Positions 27,115-36,974 are shown, numbered from the stretch's first letter. The stretch: 64,000 bases of DNA from Serratia quinivorans (GCA_900457075.1 UGYN01000002.1:5394001-5458000); one strand, 5' to 3'. Numbers and translations are program-made. The notes: generated from the sequence alone by a model not told the origin.

Positions 27115-28053
27115 ATGGATAAATACGATTTAATAGGTAGGATGAATGCTTGTTTCAGCGAACTGGAACAGGCACTAACGGGCCTCCACCAGCAGATCCT
27201 GCCATTGCGCTTGCTGGCTGGGCGGGTGTTTAGCCTGCCCGAAATAGAGAAAGGCAAGGAACATGACGCGGTGGCGCAGATTGCCGTCGAACAGCATGTT
27301 GGCCTGGCCGCACGCGATTTGGCGCTGGAGCACTATCAGCGGCTGTTTATCCATCACAACAAGCACAACATCAGTAGCAAAGCGGCAGTGCGCCTGCCCG
27401 GTGTCATTTGCCTGGCGGTGGAGCTACCGGAATACCTGGCGCTGCAACAGCAAATTGCCCTGATTAACCGACTGAAGGCCGAACTGGAACAGATCATCAC
27501 CGTCGACTCCGGCCTGGCACCGGAGCAACGCTTTGACTTTGTCCACACTCACCTGCATGGCTTAATCACCCTTAGCGCCTATCGTAGCCTCACCCTTTTA
27601 ACCAATCCGGATTCGGTGCGTTTTGGCTGGGCCAACAAGCATATTATCAAGAACGTGAAACGCGACGATATTCTGGCTCAATTGGAAAAAAGCCTGAAAG
27701 CCGGACGCGCGGTGCCGCCCCATAATCGCGAACAATGGGCCGAACTGGTGAGCCGTGAGATCGACGATGTCAGTCGCCTGCCGCAGCAGACGGTGCTAAA
27801 AATCAAACGGCCGGTAAAAGTGCAACCCATCGCCCGGGTGTGGTATCAGCCGCAGCAAAAACAGGTGCAGCACCCCTGCCCGCTGCCGCTGATTGCCCTG
27901 TGCCAGGTTGAAAACGGTGCTCAGGTGCCAAAAATTGGCGAATTGCTCAATTACGACGCCGCGGCGGTCAAACATAAATACAAACCCGATGCCAGACCGC
28001 TGCGGCTGCTGGTCAAACGACTGCATTTATATACCGACGTTCCCGATCGCTGA
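27115..28053 (+). CDS. tus: DNA replication terminus site-binding protein Tus
   Basis: 312 residues, clearly homologous to E. coli Tus along its length: FSLPEI, SSKAAVRLPGVICL, RFGWANKHIIKNVKRD, KIKRPVKVQPIARVWY and GELLNYDAAAVKHKYKP. Tus binds Ter DNA as a monomer and blocks the DnaB helicase from one side. ATG 27115 aligns with the E. coli start (MDKYDL against MARYDL) with GGGAG 6 bases upstream; ATG 27112 is too close. Convergent with fumC, as in E. coli. rstAB, which precede tus there, are not beside it here. Confidence 0.97.
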   Translation: MDKYDLIGRMNACFSELEQALTGLHQQILPLRLLAGRVFSLPEIEKGKEHDAVAQIAVEQHVGLAARDLALEHYQRLFIHHNKHNISSKAAVRLPGVICLAVELPEYLALQQQIALINRLKAELEQIITVDSGLAPEQRFDFVHTHLHGLITLSAYRSLTLLTNPDSVRFGWANKHIIKNVKRDDILAQLEKSLKAGRAVPPHNREQWAELVSREIDDVSRLPQQTVLKIKRPVKVQPIARVWYQPQQKQVQHPCPLPLIALCQVENGAQVPKIGELLNYDAAAVKHKYKPDARPLRLLVKRLHLYTDVPDR

Positions 28054-28110
28054 GGCTGCACACTCGCAGACGATGACCATCCGGCTCCAGGCATTTCTCT
28101 CAATAAAAAA

Positions 28111-28129
28111 GGCTTACCTCAAGTAAGCC
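28111..28129 (-). terminator. fumC terminator
   Basis: GGCTTAC (28111-28117), loop CTCAA, GTAAGCC (28123-28129). On the minus strand it is followed by six Ts. It may also slow tus transcription on the other strand. Confidence 0.85.
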
Positions 28130-28150
28130 CTTTGCCACTGGTGCTATCAA

Positions 28151-29548
28151 TTACTTCTTCATGCTGCCGACCATATCTTCCGGGCGTACCCACAGGTCGA
28201 ATTCCTCTTCGGTCAGGTAGCCCAGCTTCAGCGCCGAGGCTTTCAGCGTCAGGCCTTCCTTGTGCGCTTTCTTGGCGATTTCTGCCGCTTTGTCATAACC
28301 AATATGGGTATTGAGCGCGGTCACCAGCATCAGTGACTCATTCAGCAACTGGCTGATACGGTCACGGTTAGGTTCGATACCCACCGCACAGTGCTCATTA
28401 AAGCCCTGCATACCGTCGGCCAGCAGGCGAATGGATTGCAAATAGTTGTGGATCACCATCGGTCGGAACACGTTTAACTCAAAGTTGCCGGAAGCGCCGC
28501 CGATATTCACCGCTACGTCGTTGCCCAGCACCTGCGCGCACAGCATGGTCATCGCTTCGCACTGGGTTGGGTTGACCTTGCCCGGCATGATGGAACTGCC
28601 CGGTTCGTTTTCCGGAATCGAAATTTCCCCGATGCCGCAACGCGGGCCGGAGGATAACCAGCGTACATCGTTGGCAATTTTCATCAGCGAAGCCGCCAGC
28701 CCTTTCAGTGCGCCGTGGCCGTGCACCAACGCATCGCAGGTGGCCAGCGCTTCAAATTTGTTGGGTGCGGTAACGAACGGCTGCCCGGTCAGGTCAGCCA
28801 GCGCTTTGGCAACGCGAACCGCGTATTCCGGATGGGTATTCAAACCGGTACCCACGGCGGTACCGCCCAACGCCAGCTCACTGATATGCGGGATACTGGC
28901 TTCAATGTGCTGCAGATTATGCGCCAGCATGGCTGCCCAGCCGGAAATCTCCTGGCCGAGGGTCAGCGGGGTCGCATCCTGCAAATGGGTACGGCCAATT
29001 TTGACGATATCGCGGTAGGCCTCTGCCTTATCGCTCAGAGTTTTATGCAGCACTTTCAGTTCGGGGATCAGGTGCTCACGCACCGCGATCACCGCGGCCA
29101 CGTGCATCGCGGTTGGGAACACGTCATTGGAACTCTGGCTTTTGTTGACGTCGTCGTTCGGATGCACTCGACGCTCTTCGCCACGGACCCCGCCCAACAG
29201 CTCACTGGCACGGTTGGCCAACACCTCATTCATATTCATGTTGGTCTGGGTGCCGGAGCCGGTTTGCCAAATCGACAAGGGGAACTCATTGGCATGTTGA
29301 TCCGCCAGCACTTCATCGGCGGCGCTGATAATGGCATTGGCACGCTCGGCAGGCAGTAAACCCAGGTCCATATTCACGCTGGCCGCCGCGCGTTTGGTCA
29401 ACGCCAGCGCATGGATCAAGGCGGTCGGCATCTTTTCAGAAGAAATACGGAAGTGCTCCAGAGAACGCTGAGTTTGCGCCCCCCATAGCCGATCGGCCGG
29501 CACTTCAATCGGGCCCATAGAGTCTTTTTCAATACGAACGGCAGCCAT
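28151..29548 (-). CDS. fumC: class II fumarate hydratase FumC
   Basis: 465 residues, iron-independent fumarase of the citric acid cycle. The superfamily signature [13 protein letters not shown] is present, with the catalytic Ser, plus [14 protein letters not shown] and [15 protein letters not shown] substrate-binding blocks. ATG 29548 is taken because AAGGAG sits 6 bases upstream; GTG 29551 is too close. In E. coli fumA lies between fumC and manA; here it is missing and a repeat-protein gene takes its place. E. coli fumC is induced by SoxS; I did not find a clear soxbox. Confidence 0.97.
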   Translation of the reverse strand: MAAVRIEKDSMGPIEVPADRLWGAQTQRSLEHFRISSEKMPTALIHALALTKRAAASVNMDLGLLPAERANAIISAADEVLADQHANEFPLSIWQTGSGTQTNMNMNEVLANRASELLGGVRGEERRVHPNDDVNKSQSSNDVFPTAMHVAAVIAVREHLIPELKVLHKTLSDKAEAYRDIVKIGRTHLQDATPLTLGQEISGWAAMLAHNLQHIEASIPHISELALGGTAVGTGLNTHPEYAVRVAKALADLTGQPFVTAPNKFEALATCDALVHGHGALKGLAASLMKIANDVRWLSSGPRCGIGEISIPENEPGSSIMPGKVNPTQCEAMTMLCAQVLGNDVAVNIGGASGNFELNVFRPMVIHNYLQSIRLLADGMQGFNEHCAVGIEPNRDRISQLLNESLMLVTALNTHIGYDKAAEIAKKAHKEGLTLKASALKLGYLTEEEFDLWVRPEDMVGSMKK

Positions 29549-29759
29549 CACGATCTCCTTAGTACAATTCCTAAAAATGTACGATTACGCCAACGCGCTC
29601 ATGCCCGCCGGCACACCCCAACCAGTATAGTGACATAATAACTATTCGCATTAAGAGAGTTGGCTCACAGCATTTTTTCTCCATATGTCCCGTTTATTGT
29701 ACGGCCATTATTGGCTGGTGAATTTTCTCGCTCCGCAAGATGAACATAGGTAATAAAAA

Positions 29760-29775
29760 AGCGCCGTCTGGCGCT
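29760..29775 (-). terminator. terminator of the Val/Pro-repeat protein gene
   Basis: AGCGCC-GTCT-GGCGCT; on the minus strand followed by TTTTTTATTA. It lies 27 bases after the restored stop codon of the repeat gene at 29802, which supports that reading. Confidence 0.8.
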
Positions 29776-29801
29776 CTGATTATTTATTTTCAGTCAGAAG
29801 A

Positions 29802-30156
29802 TTAATGGTGATGTTGATTATAGGCATTAATTCTCTGGTCCTGCAGATGATTGATTTCATCATAAGCGTCCTGACGTTCATTATGGCGATAGACCCCCCG
29901 CCCCCACTGCACCGACAGCAGCGGCAACCGGGTGAGCAACCGGTGTTGCCACCACCGGCGCAGCAGACACCACGACTGGCACCGGCGTGACTACCACAGG
30001 CCGCGGTACTACCACCACCGGACGTGGCGCTACGATCACCGGTCTTGGCGCCACCACCACCGGCCGGGCAATCCCATAACCATAGGCATGGGTGACCACC
30101 ACAGCCGCATTGGCCCCGGAAGTACAGAGCAACAGGGCCAGTAACATTTTTTTCAT
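29802..30156 (-). CDS. small exported Val/Pro-repeat protein, frameshifted in a G run
   Basis: A signal peptide (MKKMLLALLLCTSGANA) is followed by four or five tandem units of about 7 residues of the type RPVVVAP, then a small Ala/Val/Gly segment. The uninterrupted frame stops at 29881. Taking one G out of the GGGGG C GGGGGG tract near 29895-29906 leads into a sensible charged tail, RHNERQDAYDEINHLQDQ, ending in three His at 29802, for 117 residues. A hairpin terminator follows. ATG 30156 fits GAGG best. Function unknown: perhaps an envelope or stress protein. I do not recognise the family. Confidence 0.6.
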
Positions 30157-30609
30157 CATCGCCTCAGTATTAATAATAATTAAATGGGGTTATAGGCGAG
30201 CACTGTATAGCGGCATTGCCTATTAAATTTAGCTAGCCGTGTGGTTGCCAATAGAAACGGAATAATTATGATGAGAAAGATATTCAGCCGGTAATAATTC
30301 AATGCAAAAAACACAGTTTGAAATATGCAGCAGTGATATGGGCCAAAATATTCAGACCTTCACTTTCTGCCAGAAGATATATTCAACGGCAAACACATTG
30401 GCGTTTTTTTAAACTCTATTTACACCGTAGTCACCGAAGGCGCAATTGTGACGGCGGTTGCTATCACGTTATACTTTGCCGGCCTTGGGCCACTTGTTTG
30501 ATCGCGCCCCGCTTCCACGCCACCGTTCGCGTGTAGGATAAGGCGCACAAGGTTTTTAACAGTCAGCTACTACCGCCCCTGGCGGCGAACGCAAAGGATG
30601 TTTATCAAG
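30157..30609. other. 453-base gap upstream of manA
   Basis: Holds the divergent leaders of the repeat-protein gene and manA. I see no convincing gene. Bases 30337-30501 stay open for 54 codons on the plus strand, with a plausible hydrophobic segment (IGVFLNSIYTVVTEGAIV), but there is no ATG, GTG or TTG start and a TGA lies just before it. Confidence 0.5.
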
Positions 30610-31788
30610 ATGCAAAAAATGACCAACGCAGTGCAAAACTATGCATGGGGCAGCCACGACGCGTTAACCCGGCTTTATGGCATCGCCAACCCACAAGGGC
30701 AGCCGATGGCGGAGCTGTGGATGGGCGCTCATCCGAAAAGCAGCTCCCGTGTGGCCGGTGCCGACGGTAATTTGCGCTCGTTGCGCGACGTGATTGATGA
30801 AGATCAGCCCAAACAACTGGGTGCCGACGTTGCCCGCCGCTTTGGTGAATTGCCATTCCTGTTCAAGGTGCTGTGTGCCGACCAGCCGCTGTCTATTCAG
30901 GTGCACCCAAGCAAATCGGCCGCAGAAACCGGTTTTGCCAAAGAAAACGCCGCCGGTATTCCCCTGGACGCGGCTGAACGCAACTATAAAGATCCTAACC
31001 ACAAGCCGGAGCTGGTGTTCGCCCTGACGCCTTTCCTGGCGATGAATGGCTTCCGCGAACTGTCCGACATTGTTTCCCTGCTGCAGCCGATCGCCGGAGC
31101 CCATCATGATATCGCCGCCTTCCTGCAACAGCCGGATGTCAGCCATCTGTCGTCCCTGTTTGCCAGCCTGCTGGCGATGAGCGGCGAACAAAAATCGCTG
31201 GCGCTGGGCGTGCTGAAGGCCGCACTGAATAACCAACAGGGTGAAACCTGGGACACGATTCGCTTTATCGCCGGTTTTTATCCGGACGACAGCGGCCTGT
31301 TCTCGCCGCTGTTGCTGAACGTGGTACAGCTCCAACCGGGTGAAGCGATGTTCCTGTATGCCGAAACGCCGCATGCCTACCTGAAGGGCGTGGCGCTGGA
31401 AGTAATGGCTAACTCGGACAACGTGCTGCGTGCCGGTCTGACACCTAAATTCATCGATATTCCAGAACTGTTAGCCAACCTGCAGTTCCGTCCACAGCCG
31501 GCATCCGGCCTGCTGACCCAGCCGCAAAAGCGCGGTGACGAACTGTTCTTCCCGATCCCGGTTGAAGACTTCGCCTTCTCACTGCATGACCTTTCCGCCG
31601 CCCCACAGGCGCTGGCGCAAAATAGCGCGGCCATTGTGTTCTGCGTTGAAGGTGAAGCGGTCTTAACCAAACAGGATCAGCAACTGGTGCTCAAGCCGGG
31701 TGAATCCTGCTTTATCGGCGCGTTCGAATCGCCGGTCAGCGTCAGTGGCAGCGGCCGAATCGCCCGCGTTTATAACCTGTTGTCGTAA
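30610..31788 (+). CDS. manA: mannose-6-phosphate isomerase, class I
   Basis: 392 residues, type I phosphomannose isomerase (zinc-dependent), interconverting mannose-6-P and fructose-6-P. Zinc ligands are in SIQVHP and KPELVFAL, with the catalytic Arg region NVLRAGLTPK; AELWMGAHPKS and LFSPLLLNVVQL are family blocks. The start is placed at ATG 30610 (MQKM), aligned with the E. coli start; ATG 30598 overlaps the AAGGA ribosome site itself. It supplies GDP-mannose precursors and allows mannose growth. Confidence 0.96.
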   Translation: MQKMTNAVQNYAWGSHDALTRLYGIANPQGQPMAELWMGAHPKSSSRVAGADGNLRSLRDVIDEDQPKQLGADVARRFGELPFLFKVLCADQPLSIQVHPSKSAAETGFAKENAAGIPLDAAERNYKDPNHKPELVFALTPFLAMNGFRELSDIVSLLQPIAGAHHDIAAFLQQPDVSHLSSLFASLLAMSGEQKSLALGVLKAALNNQQGETWDTIRFIAGFYPDDSGLFSPLLLNVVQLQPGEAMFLYAETPHAYLKGVALEVMANSDNVLRAGLTPKFIDIPELLANLQFRPQPASGLLTQPQKRGDELFFPIPVEDFAFSLHDLSAAPQALAQNSAAIVFCVEGEAVLTKQDQQLVLKPGESCFIGAFESPVSVSGSGRIARVYNLLS

Positions 31789-31858
31789 ACACTCGGTAAA
31801 TTTCCGCAAATTGGTTGCTGAAAGAGTGGCTTACCTTCACAATTAAACGCCTGCGGGT

Positions 31859-31880
31859 AAACGCCTGCCGGCGTTTTTTA
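31859..31880 (+). terminator. rho-independent terminator after manA
   Basis: AAACGCC (31859-31865), loop TGCC, GGCGTTT (31870-31876) running into six Ts (31874-31879). Confidence 0.85.
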
Positions 31881-31942
31881 TTGGCCCAAATTTGCCCATC
31901 CATCTGTTTGCAACAGATGGCTTTATAAGGATGAACAGAACT

Positions 31943-33472
31943 ATGAAAAAATCGTTAGTCGCTGTTAGCGTCATTGTGGTTCTTGGCGCAGCATGGACCG
32001 GGGCTTCCTGGTACACCGGCAAACTGATCGAACAACGGATGGGTGAAGTGGTTGATAACGCCAACAGCCAGCTGAAAGCCTACCTGCCGAAAGCCGGTGT
32101 CAAACTGGGTTATGAAAATTACCAACGCGGTATTTTCAGCAGTAAAATTCGCTATGTACTGCGTGCCGACGGCAGCGTCACCACCGACGATGCTCCGCTG
32201 AAAGCCGGTGACGAAGTGGCGTTTATGGAAACCATCGACCATGGCCCCTTCCCGTTTGCCCAGTTGAAAAAATTCAACCTGCTGCCAAGCATGGCGTCGG
32301 TGCATACCGAACTGGAAAATACCCCGGCTACCAAGGGCCTGTTTGAAATCACCAAGGGCAAATCGCTGTTCACCGCCGATTCCCGTATCTCCTACAGTGG
32401 TGATACCTCGTCTGCCATTGACGTGATCCCGCTGGAATACCAGAAAGACAAGTCCTCGCTGAAGTTTAGCGGTGCGACCATCAATGCCGACGTGTCCCGC
32501 GATATGAAAGCCATCACTCTGGACGCCAACAGCGACAACGCGGTGATCAGCGGCCCGAACCAGTTTGGTCAGACCGAGCAGGTTCAGCTGCAGGGCTTCT
32601 CGCTGAAAAGCCAGACCCACGCCGGGCAGTTCGATCTCAGCCTGGGCAACCAGAACATGGCGTTGAAACAGGTCAAGGTTGCCGTTGACGGTAAAGAGAC
32701 CCTGACGCTGGCCGGCTTCAAGCTGGCAAGCCAATTCGGGGAGAAAGACACTAACCTGAACGGCCAGATTGATTACACCATGGACGCGCTGAAGATCCAG
32801 AACAGCGACTTCGGCTCCGGCAAGCTGTCGCTGAAAATCGACAAACTGGATGCCAAATCGCTGAAAGAGTTTGCCGACCGTTACAACCAGCAGGCCATGC
32901 AGATGCTGCAACAGGCGCAGACCATGGATCCGGTTGCCTATCAGCAACAAACCACCGATATCCTGCTGCAGAACCTGCCACTGCTGTTGAAGGGTAACCC
33001 AAGCATCAGCATTGCTCCACTAAGCTGGAAAAACAGCAAGGGCGAAAGTACCTTTACCCTGAATCTGGACCTGACCGATCCTGCGCAAGCCGGTTCCCCG
33101 GCAGAATCACCGGATCAGCTGATTGCCCGTTCAGTGAAAAAACTGGACGCTAATCTGAGCATTCCAGTGGCGATGGCGACCGAAACCACTTCGCAAACCG
33201 CGTTACTGCAAGGCTATAGCGCCGAAGAGGCGCAGAAACTGGCGCAGCAACAGGTGCAGGGTCTGGCGGCCATGGGGCAGATGTTCAAATTGACCACGCT
33301 GAAAGACGGGGTGATCGGCAGCAGCTTCCATTACGCCGACAACCAGGTTGATCTGAACGGCAACAAAATGTCGCTGCAAGAGTTTATCGGCACCTTTGGC
33401 CTGTTGGGTGCACCTGGCCCGGTCGAAACTCCGGCTCCGGACGCAGTCCCTGCTCCGGCACCCGCCCAGTAA
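31943..33472 (+). CDS. ydgA: YdgA family protein (DUF945)
   Basis: 509 residues, matching E. coli YdgA: one N-terminal transmembrane segment (MKKSLVAVSVIVVLGAAWTG) and a long periplasmic domain with repeated beta structure; conserved blocks are YQRGIFSSKI, DHGPFPFAQLKKFNLLPSMA, SIAPLSWKNSKGES and LAQQQVQGLAAMGQMF. The tail is Pro/Ala-rich. Function unproven; an envelope role is likely. ATG 31943 is chosen for its AAGGA and alignment with E. coli. As in E. coli, it follows manA. Confidence 0.94.
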   Translation: MKKSLVAVSVIVVLGAAWTGASWYTGKLIEQRMGEVVDNANSQLKAYLPKAGVKLGYENYQRGIFSSKIRYVLRADGSVTTDDAPLKAGDEVAFMETIDHGPFPFAQLKKFNLLPSMASVHTELENTPATKGLFEITKGKSLFTADSRISYSGDTSSAIDVIPLEYQKDKSSLKFSGATINADVSRDMKAITLDANSDNAVISGPNQFGQTEQVQLQGFSLKSQTHAGQFDLSLGNQNMALKQVKVAVDGKETLTLAGFKLASQFGEKDTNLNGQIDYTMDALKIQNSDFGSGKLSLKIDKLDAKSLKEFADRYNQQAMQMLQQAQTMDPVAYQQQTTDILLQNLPLLLKGNPSISIAPLSWKNSKGESTFTLNLDLTDPAQAGSPAESPDQLIARSVKKLDANLSIPVAMATETTSQTALLQGYSAEEAQKLAQQQVQGLAAMGQMFKLTTLKDGVIGSSFHYADNQVDLNGNKMSLQEFIGTFGLLGAPGPVETPAPDAVPAPAPAQ

Positions 33473-33483
33473 TCTTTCCCCTC

Positions 33484-33505
33484 GGGGCCCGCTTGCTCGG
33501 GCCCC
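33484..33505 (+). terminator. terminator between ydgA and the serine hydrolase
   Basis: GGGGCCCG (33484-33491), loop CTTGCT, CGGGCCCC (33498-33505), then TGTTTTAT. Lies between convergent stops. Confidence 0.75.
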
Positions 33506-33515
33506 TGTTTTATCC

Positions 33516-34667
33516 TTAATCGCCGTACACCGCATCGCGTATCTGCTGAGGATACATCCCGCTCATGCCTTCAAACGCCGTGTTGGTCAGCGCCACCACG
33601 CTCAATGCCGCCTGCGGATCGTAAAACCAACTGTGTCCATAGACGCCACTCCACTGCAGGGTGCCGTTGTGCTGTGGCGTCGCCGCCAACTGAGCATCCA
33701 CCAGCACCGCCCCACCAAAACCAAAGCCCCAGCCTGGCCCCTGAACCTCAGCCTCGGCCCCGACATGCGGCTGGCGCATCAGCTCCACGCTGGCCGGCTG
33801 TAAAATGCCCTCACCGCCGCTGCGTAACGTCTCCACCATGCGCAGCACGTCGTCAGCATCACCGACCATACCCGCCCCACCAGAGGCAAAAGCCGACGGA
33901 TCAAGCGCTCGTGACGGCGACATTTCGATATCAAAGCCGAACTCCTCCGGCAGTGTCAGCAGCATGCCATCCAGTAAAGGTTCCGGCCTGGTGGCGGTAT
34001 CGTGATACGCGGTCGCCAGGTTGTCGGCGTCACTGGTGTAGAAACCGGTATTGCCCAATCCCAACGGCTGCGCGACCCAGTGTTCGAACACCTGCGGCAA
34101 CGGCTTGCCCGCAACCTGCTCCAGCACCGCTCCCAGCACGTCGATCGCCAGAGAATAATGAAATTCGCTGCCGGGTTCCGCCAACAGATCTGCCTGCGCC
34201 AACAGACGTAAATTCTGCTCCAGCGTCAGCGACGACAACGCCAGTCCATCTTGAATACCCAACCGCTGGTACGGCCCATCAACGGGCTGATTAAATCGAT
34301 AGCCCAGCCCGGCGCTGTGGCTGAGCAAATGGCGGATTTTAATTTCTGGCTGACGGCCATCGGCCAACGACGGAGTGAACCAGGGCAGCCAGCGGCTGAC
34401 CGCGTCATCCAGCCCCAGCTTGTGCTGTTCGACCATGCGCATCGCCGCCAGTGTGATATAGGGCTTGGACACTGACGACAGTCGGAACTGTGTTTCACGA
34501 CGCATCAACTTCTGTTGTTCTCGGTCGGCGTAACCGCTGGCCTCGGCGTAAATGACCTTGCCGTGCTGCGCCACCAGCACCACGCTGCCGACGATGCGCT
34601 GTTCGGCTATCGCTTTCTGGCTAACCGCCTGTACTCTTTTTATTAATGACTGATTCAGTTCCGACAT
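33516..34667 (-). CDS. serine hydrolase, beta-lactamase class C family
   Basis: 383 residues of the beta-lactamase/transpeptidase-like family (EstB/PBP4* type). The nucleophile motif SVSK is at residues 65-68, HLLSHSAGLGYRF follows near residue 115, and a Tyr motif YSLAIDVLGAVL lies near 170. No signal peptide, so cytoplasmic: it is more likely an esterase or D-amino peptidase than a resistance enzyme. It is divergent from a LysR regulator that probably controls it. Confidence 0.88.
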   Translation of the reverse strand: MSELNQSLIKRVQAVSQKAIAEQRIVGSVVLVAQHGKVIYAEASGYADREQQKLMRRETQFRLSSVSKPYITLAAMRMVEQHKLGLDDAVSRWLPWFTPSLADGRQPEIKIRHLLSHSAGLGYRFNQPVDGPYQRLGIQDGLALSSLTLEQNLRLLAQADLLAEPGSEFHYSLAIDVLGAVLEQVAGKPLPQVFEHWVAQPLGLGNTGFYTSDADNLATAYHDTATRPEPLLDGMLLTLPEEFGFDIEMSPSRALDPSAFASGGAGMVGDADDVLRMVETLRSGGEGILQPASVELMRQPHVGAEAEVQGPGWGFGFGGAVLVDAQLAATPQHNGTLQWSGVYGHSWFYDPQAALSVVALTNTAFEGMSGMYPQQIRDAVYGD

Positions 34668-34736
34668 GTTTTGTTGCTCTCTAAGGGATAATAAAATCAG
34701 TCTAAAACGATTATTATAAATTTAAACACCCAATTA

Positions 34737-34753
34737 CTTAATGAATCATTAAG
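34737..34753. promoter_or_regulatory. palindromic candidate LysR operator
   Basis: CTTAATGA-A-TCATTAAG is a perfect 17-base palindrome in the 102-base space between the serine hydrolase and the LysR gene, 17 bases before the LysR ATG. Its position suits autoregulation. Confidence 0.5.
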
Positions 34754-34769
34754 CAGAGATTACTGATAG

Positions 34770-35699
34770 ATGAGTTCACTGTTGCAGTTACTGCCGTTTT
34801 TCGAAGCCGTTGCCCGGCTGGGCAGCTTTACCCAGGCGGCCAGTCAGTTGGGCGTCACCCCACCCGCGGTGTCGCAAAACATTCAGGCGTTGGAAACCCG
34901 GCTTGGCGTACGGCTGTTCAACCGCACCAGTCGGTCGGTGCGGCTAAGCGATGAGGGCCGCCTTTTTTACCAACGGGTGGCGCCGGCGATGGGCCAAATA
35001 GAGGGGGCCGCAGACGACGTTCGCGCCCTGCACGGTCACCCTTCCGGCCTGCTGCGCATTACCCTGCCGCAGTTGGCCGCCTCGCTGTTGGTGATGCCTC
35101 ATCTGGCGGAGTTTCAGGCGCTTTACCCCGAGGTGCAGCTTGAACTGTTTACCGACGACCACTTTTCCGATTTGGTGTTGGACAGTTTCGATGCAGGTAT
35201 CCGTATGCACGCCATGTTGCCAAAAGACATGATTGCTGTGCCGATCGACAACGGCCAACGGCGGATGATTATCGCCACGCCCGGCTATCTGGCAAAGTAC
35301 GGCACACCACTGACGCCGCAGGCACTGTACGAGCACAACTGCCTGCGCTACCGTTTCCCCGTCAGCGGTAAGTTTGAGCCATGGTATTTCAGGCAGGATG
35401 AAGAGCTATTAATGCTGGAGTTCAGCGGCAGCCAGATATTTAATGAAGATCGCCTGATTAAAGACGCCGCGTTGGCGGGATTAGGCATTACCCAGCGCTT
35501 TAGCGGCACGGTGCAACGCGAACTAAACAGTGGACAACTGGTGGAAATACTGGCCGATTATGGCAGCGACTTCCCCGGGTTTTTCATCTACTTTCCGGCC
35601 AGTCGGCATATGCCGCTCAAGCTGCGGGTATTTGTTGATTTTATGCGGGAAAAGCGGGCGCAACAGTCATCGTCTCAGAACGCCATTACAGCGTCCTGA
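34770..35699 (+). CDS. LysR-family transcriptional regulator
   Basis: 309 residues. The helix-turn-helix (GSFTQAASQLGVTPPAVSQN, near residues 18-37) and the effector domain (LLRITLPQLAASLLVMP) resemble the DsdC/AaeR-like group that includes YafC and PecT relatives. It is divergent from the serine hydrolase, the probable target. It ends 11 bases before the convergent ampC stop but is unrelated to ampC control. Confidence 0.9.
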   Translation: MSSLLQLLPFFEAVARLGSFTQAASQLGVTPPAVSQNIQALETRLGVRLFNRTSRSVRLSDEGRLFYQRVAPAMGQIEGAADDVRALHGHPSGLLRITLPQLAASLLVMPHLAEFQALYPEVQLELFTDDHFSDLVLDSFDAGIRMHAMLPKDMIAVPIDNGQRRMIIATPGYLAKYGTPLTPQALYEHNCLRYRFPVSGKFEPWYFRQDEELLMLEFSGSQIFNEDRLIKDAALAGLGITQRFSGTVQRELNSGQLVEILADYGSDFPGFFIYFPASRHMPLKLRVFVDFMREKRAQQSSSQNAITAS

Positions 35700-35710
35700 G
35701 AGGTCATTAA

Positions 35711-36847
35711 TTAACGTTTATCCAGCGCCTGTATCAACTGGTAGGTGGCCGCAACCCGATCGTCGTTCGGGAACCATTTGTTGGCCAGCATCACCACGGC
35801 AATTTTCTTCGATGGGATGAACACCGCGTAGGTGGAGAAGCCACCGGTCGATCCGGTTTTATTGTACCAGGCCGCGCCCTGATCCTGCTTCGGCGGCGTT
35901 ATCGCGGTAGCCGGAGTGCCGTTCATGATCATCCCGGCGTTGTTGCCTTCCGTCAGCGTCGTCAACTTTTCCGGATAAGCGTAGCTTTCCCACATCAGAT
36001 CCTGGGTGAACACCCCGGCCCGGTAATAACCGGTATGGGTAGCTGCCAGTGCCTTGCGCCACTTATCCCCCACCTTGGCCACCTGCATGTTGGCTTCAAG
36101 GTAACGGATCAGATCCTCGGCATTGGATTTGATGCCGTAGGATTCTGCGTCCAACGGGCCGGGGGTGACTCGCACCGGTTGGTCTTTCTTGTTGTAGCCC
36201 TGCGCGTAATTATCCATCTGCGCAGCCGGAACATTAACGTAGCTGTGGTTCATGCCCAAAGCCGGCAGCAGCTGTTTTTCCATCGCCTGCGCAAAGGGCT
36301 GGTTCAGGCTTTTGGCGGTGATCATCCCCAGCATGCCAATACCCAGGTTGGAATAAACCCGATAACTCCCCACGGCATGTGGTGGCTGCCAGTTTTTGTA
36401 ATACGCCATCAATTGCGCGTCATTGGTCACTTCGTCCGGGACAAACAGCGGCAAGCCGGAGGTGTGTGTCGCCAGGTTCAGCAGGCTGACACGGTCAAAG
36501 GCGCTGCCACGCAGCTCAGGCAGGTAATGGCTGGCCGGTTCGGCGAACGACAGTTTGCCCTCATTTTGCGCATAGGCCGCCAGCGTGGCGGTGAAGGTTT
36601 TGCTCAATGAGCCCACTTCAAACAGGGTCTGGTTGGTGATCGGCTTGCCGGTCTGTTTGGACGCCACACCATAATCATAAAACTGCTGTTTCCCGTCCAC
36701 CGACACGGCGATGGCCATGCCCGGCACGCCATACTTTTGCATTAGCGGCTGAATAATGGCGTCAATCTCGGCTTTGTCGGCAGCATGGCCTGCCGGCAGG
36801 ATCATTGCGGCCAACAACGCGGCCGCCAGGCGATTTATTTTGGTCAT
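35711..36847 (-). CDS. ampC: class C beta-lactamase AmpC
   Basis: 378-residue chromosomal cephalosporinase of Serratia type. The signal peptide ends near GHAA at residue 23. The three active-site motifs are SLSK (80-83 of the precursor), YSN (165-167) and KTG (330-332). It hydrolyses cephalosporins and penicillins in the periplasm. ATG 36847 ([10 protein letters not shown]) matches other Serratia AmpC starts; the frame opens 39 bases earlier without a site. Divergent from ampR. Confidence 0.97.
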   Translation of the reverse strand: MTKINRLAAALLAAMILPAGHAADKAEIDAIIQPLMQKYGVPGMAIAVSVDGKQQFYDYGVASKQTGKPITNQTLFEVGSLSKTFTATLAAYAQNEGKLSFAEPASHYLPELRGSAFDRVSLLNLATHTSGLPLFVPDEVTNDAQLMAYYKNWQPPHAVGSYRVYSNLGIGMLGMITAKSLNQPFAQAMEKQLLPALGMNHSYVNVPAAQMDNYAQGYNKKDQPVRVTPGPLDAESYGIKSNAEDLIRYLEANMQVAKVGDKWRKALAATHTGYYRAGVFTQDLMWESYAYPEKLTTLTEGNNAGMIMNGTPATAITPPKQDQGAAWYNKTGSTGGFSTYAVFIPSKKIAVVMLANKWFPNDDRVAATYQLIQALDKR

Positions 36848-36974
36848 GTGAAAGCTCTTGAGTTGCAGGGTATCGGCCGATGGCAAAAGATTTTATTGCC
36901 TTTCGACGCGAAGATATCCTTGGATGATGGTGTTATTCCTTTTCTGACTGCGTTAATTCCGCACCAGCAGGCTA

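Noticed and set aside
30318..30536. 72-codon frame upstream of manA
   Set aside because: Arg/Cys/His-rich translation, no ribosome site, and no conserved features.
31955..32950. 331-codon minus-strand frame opposite ydgA
   Set aside because: ydgA is conserved along its full length; no ribosome site or motif supports the antisense frame.
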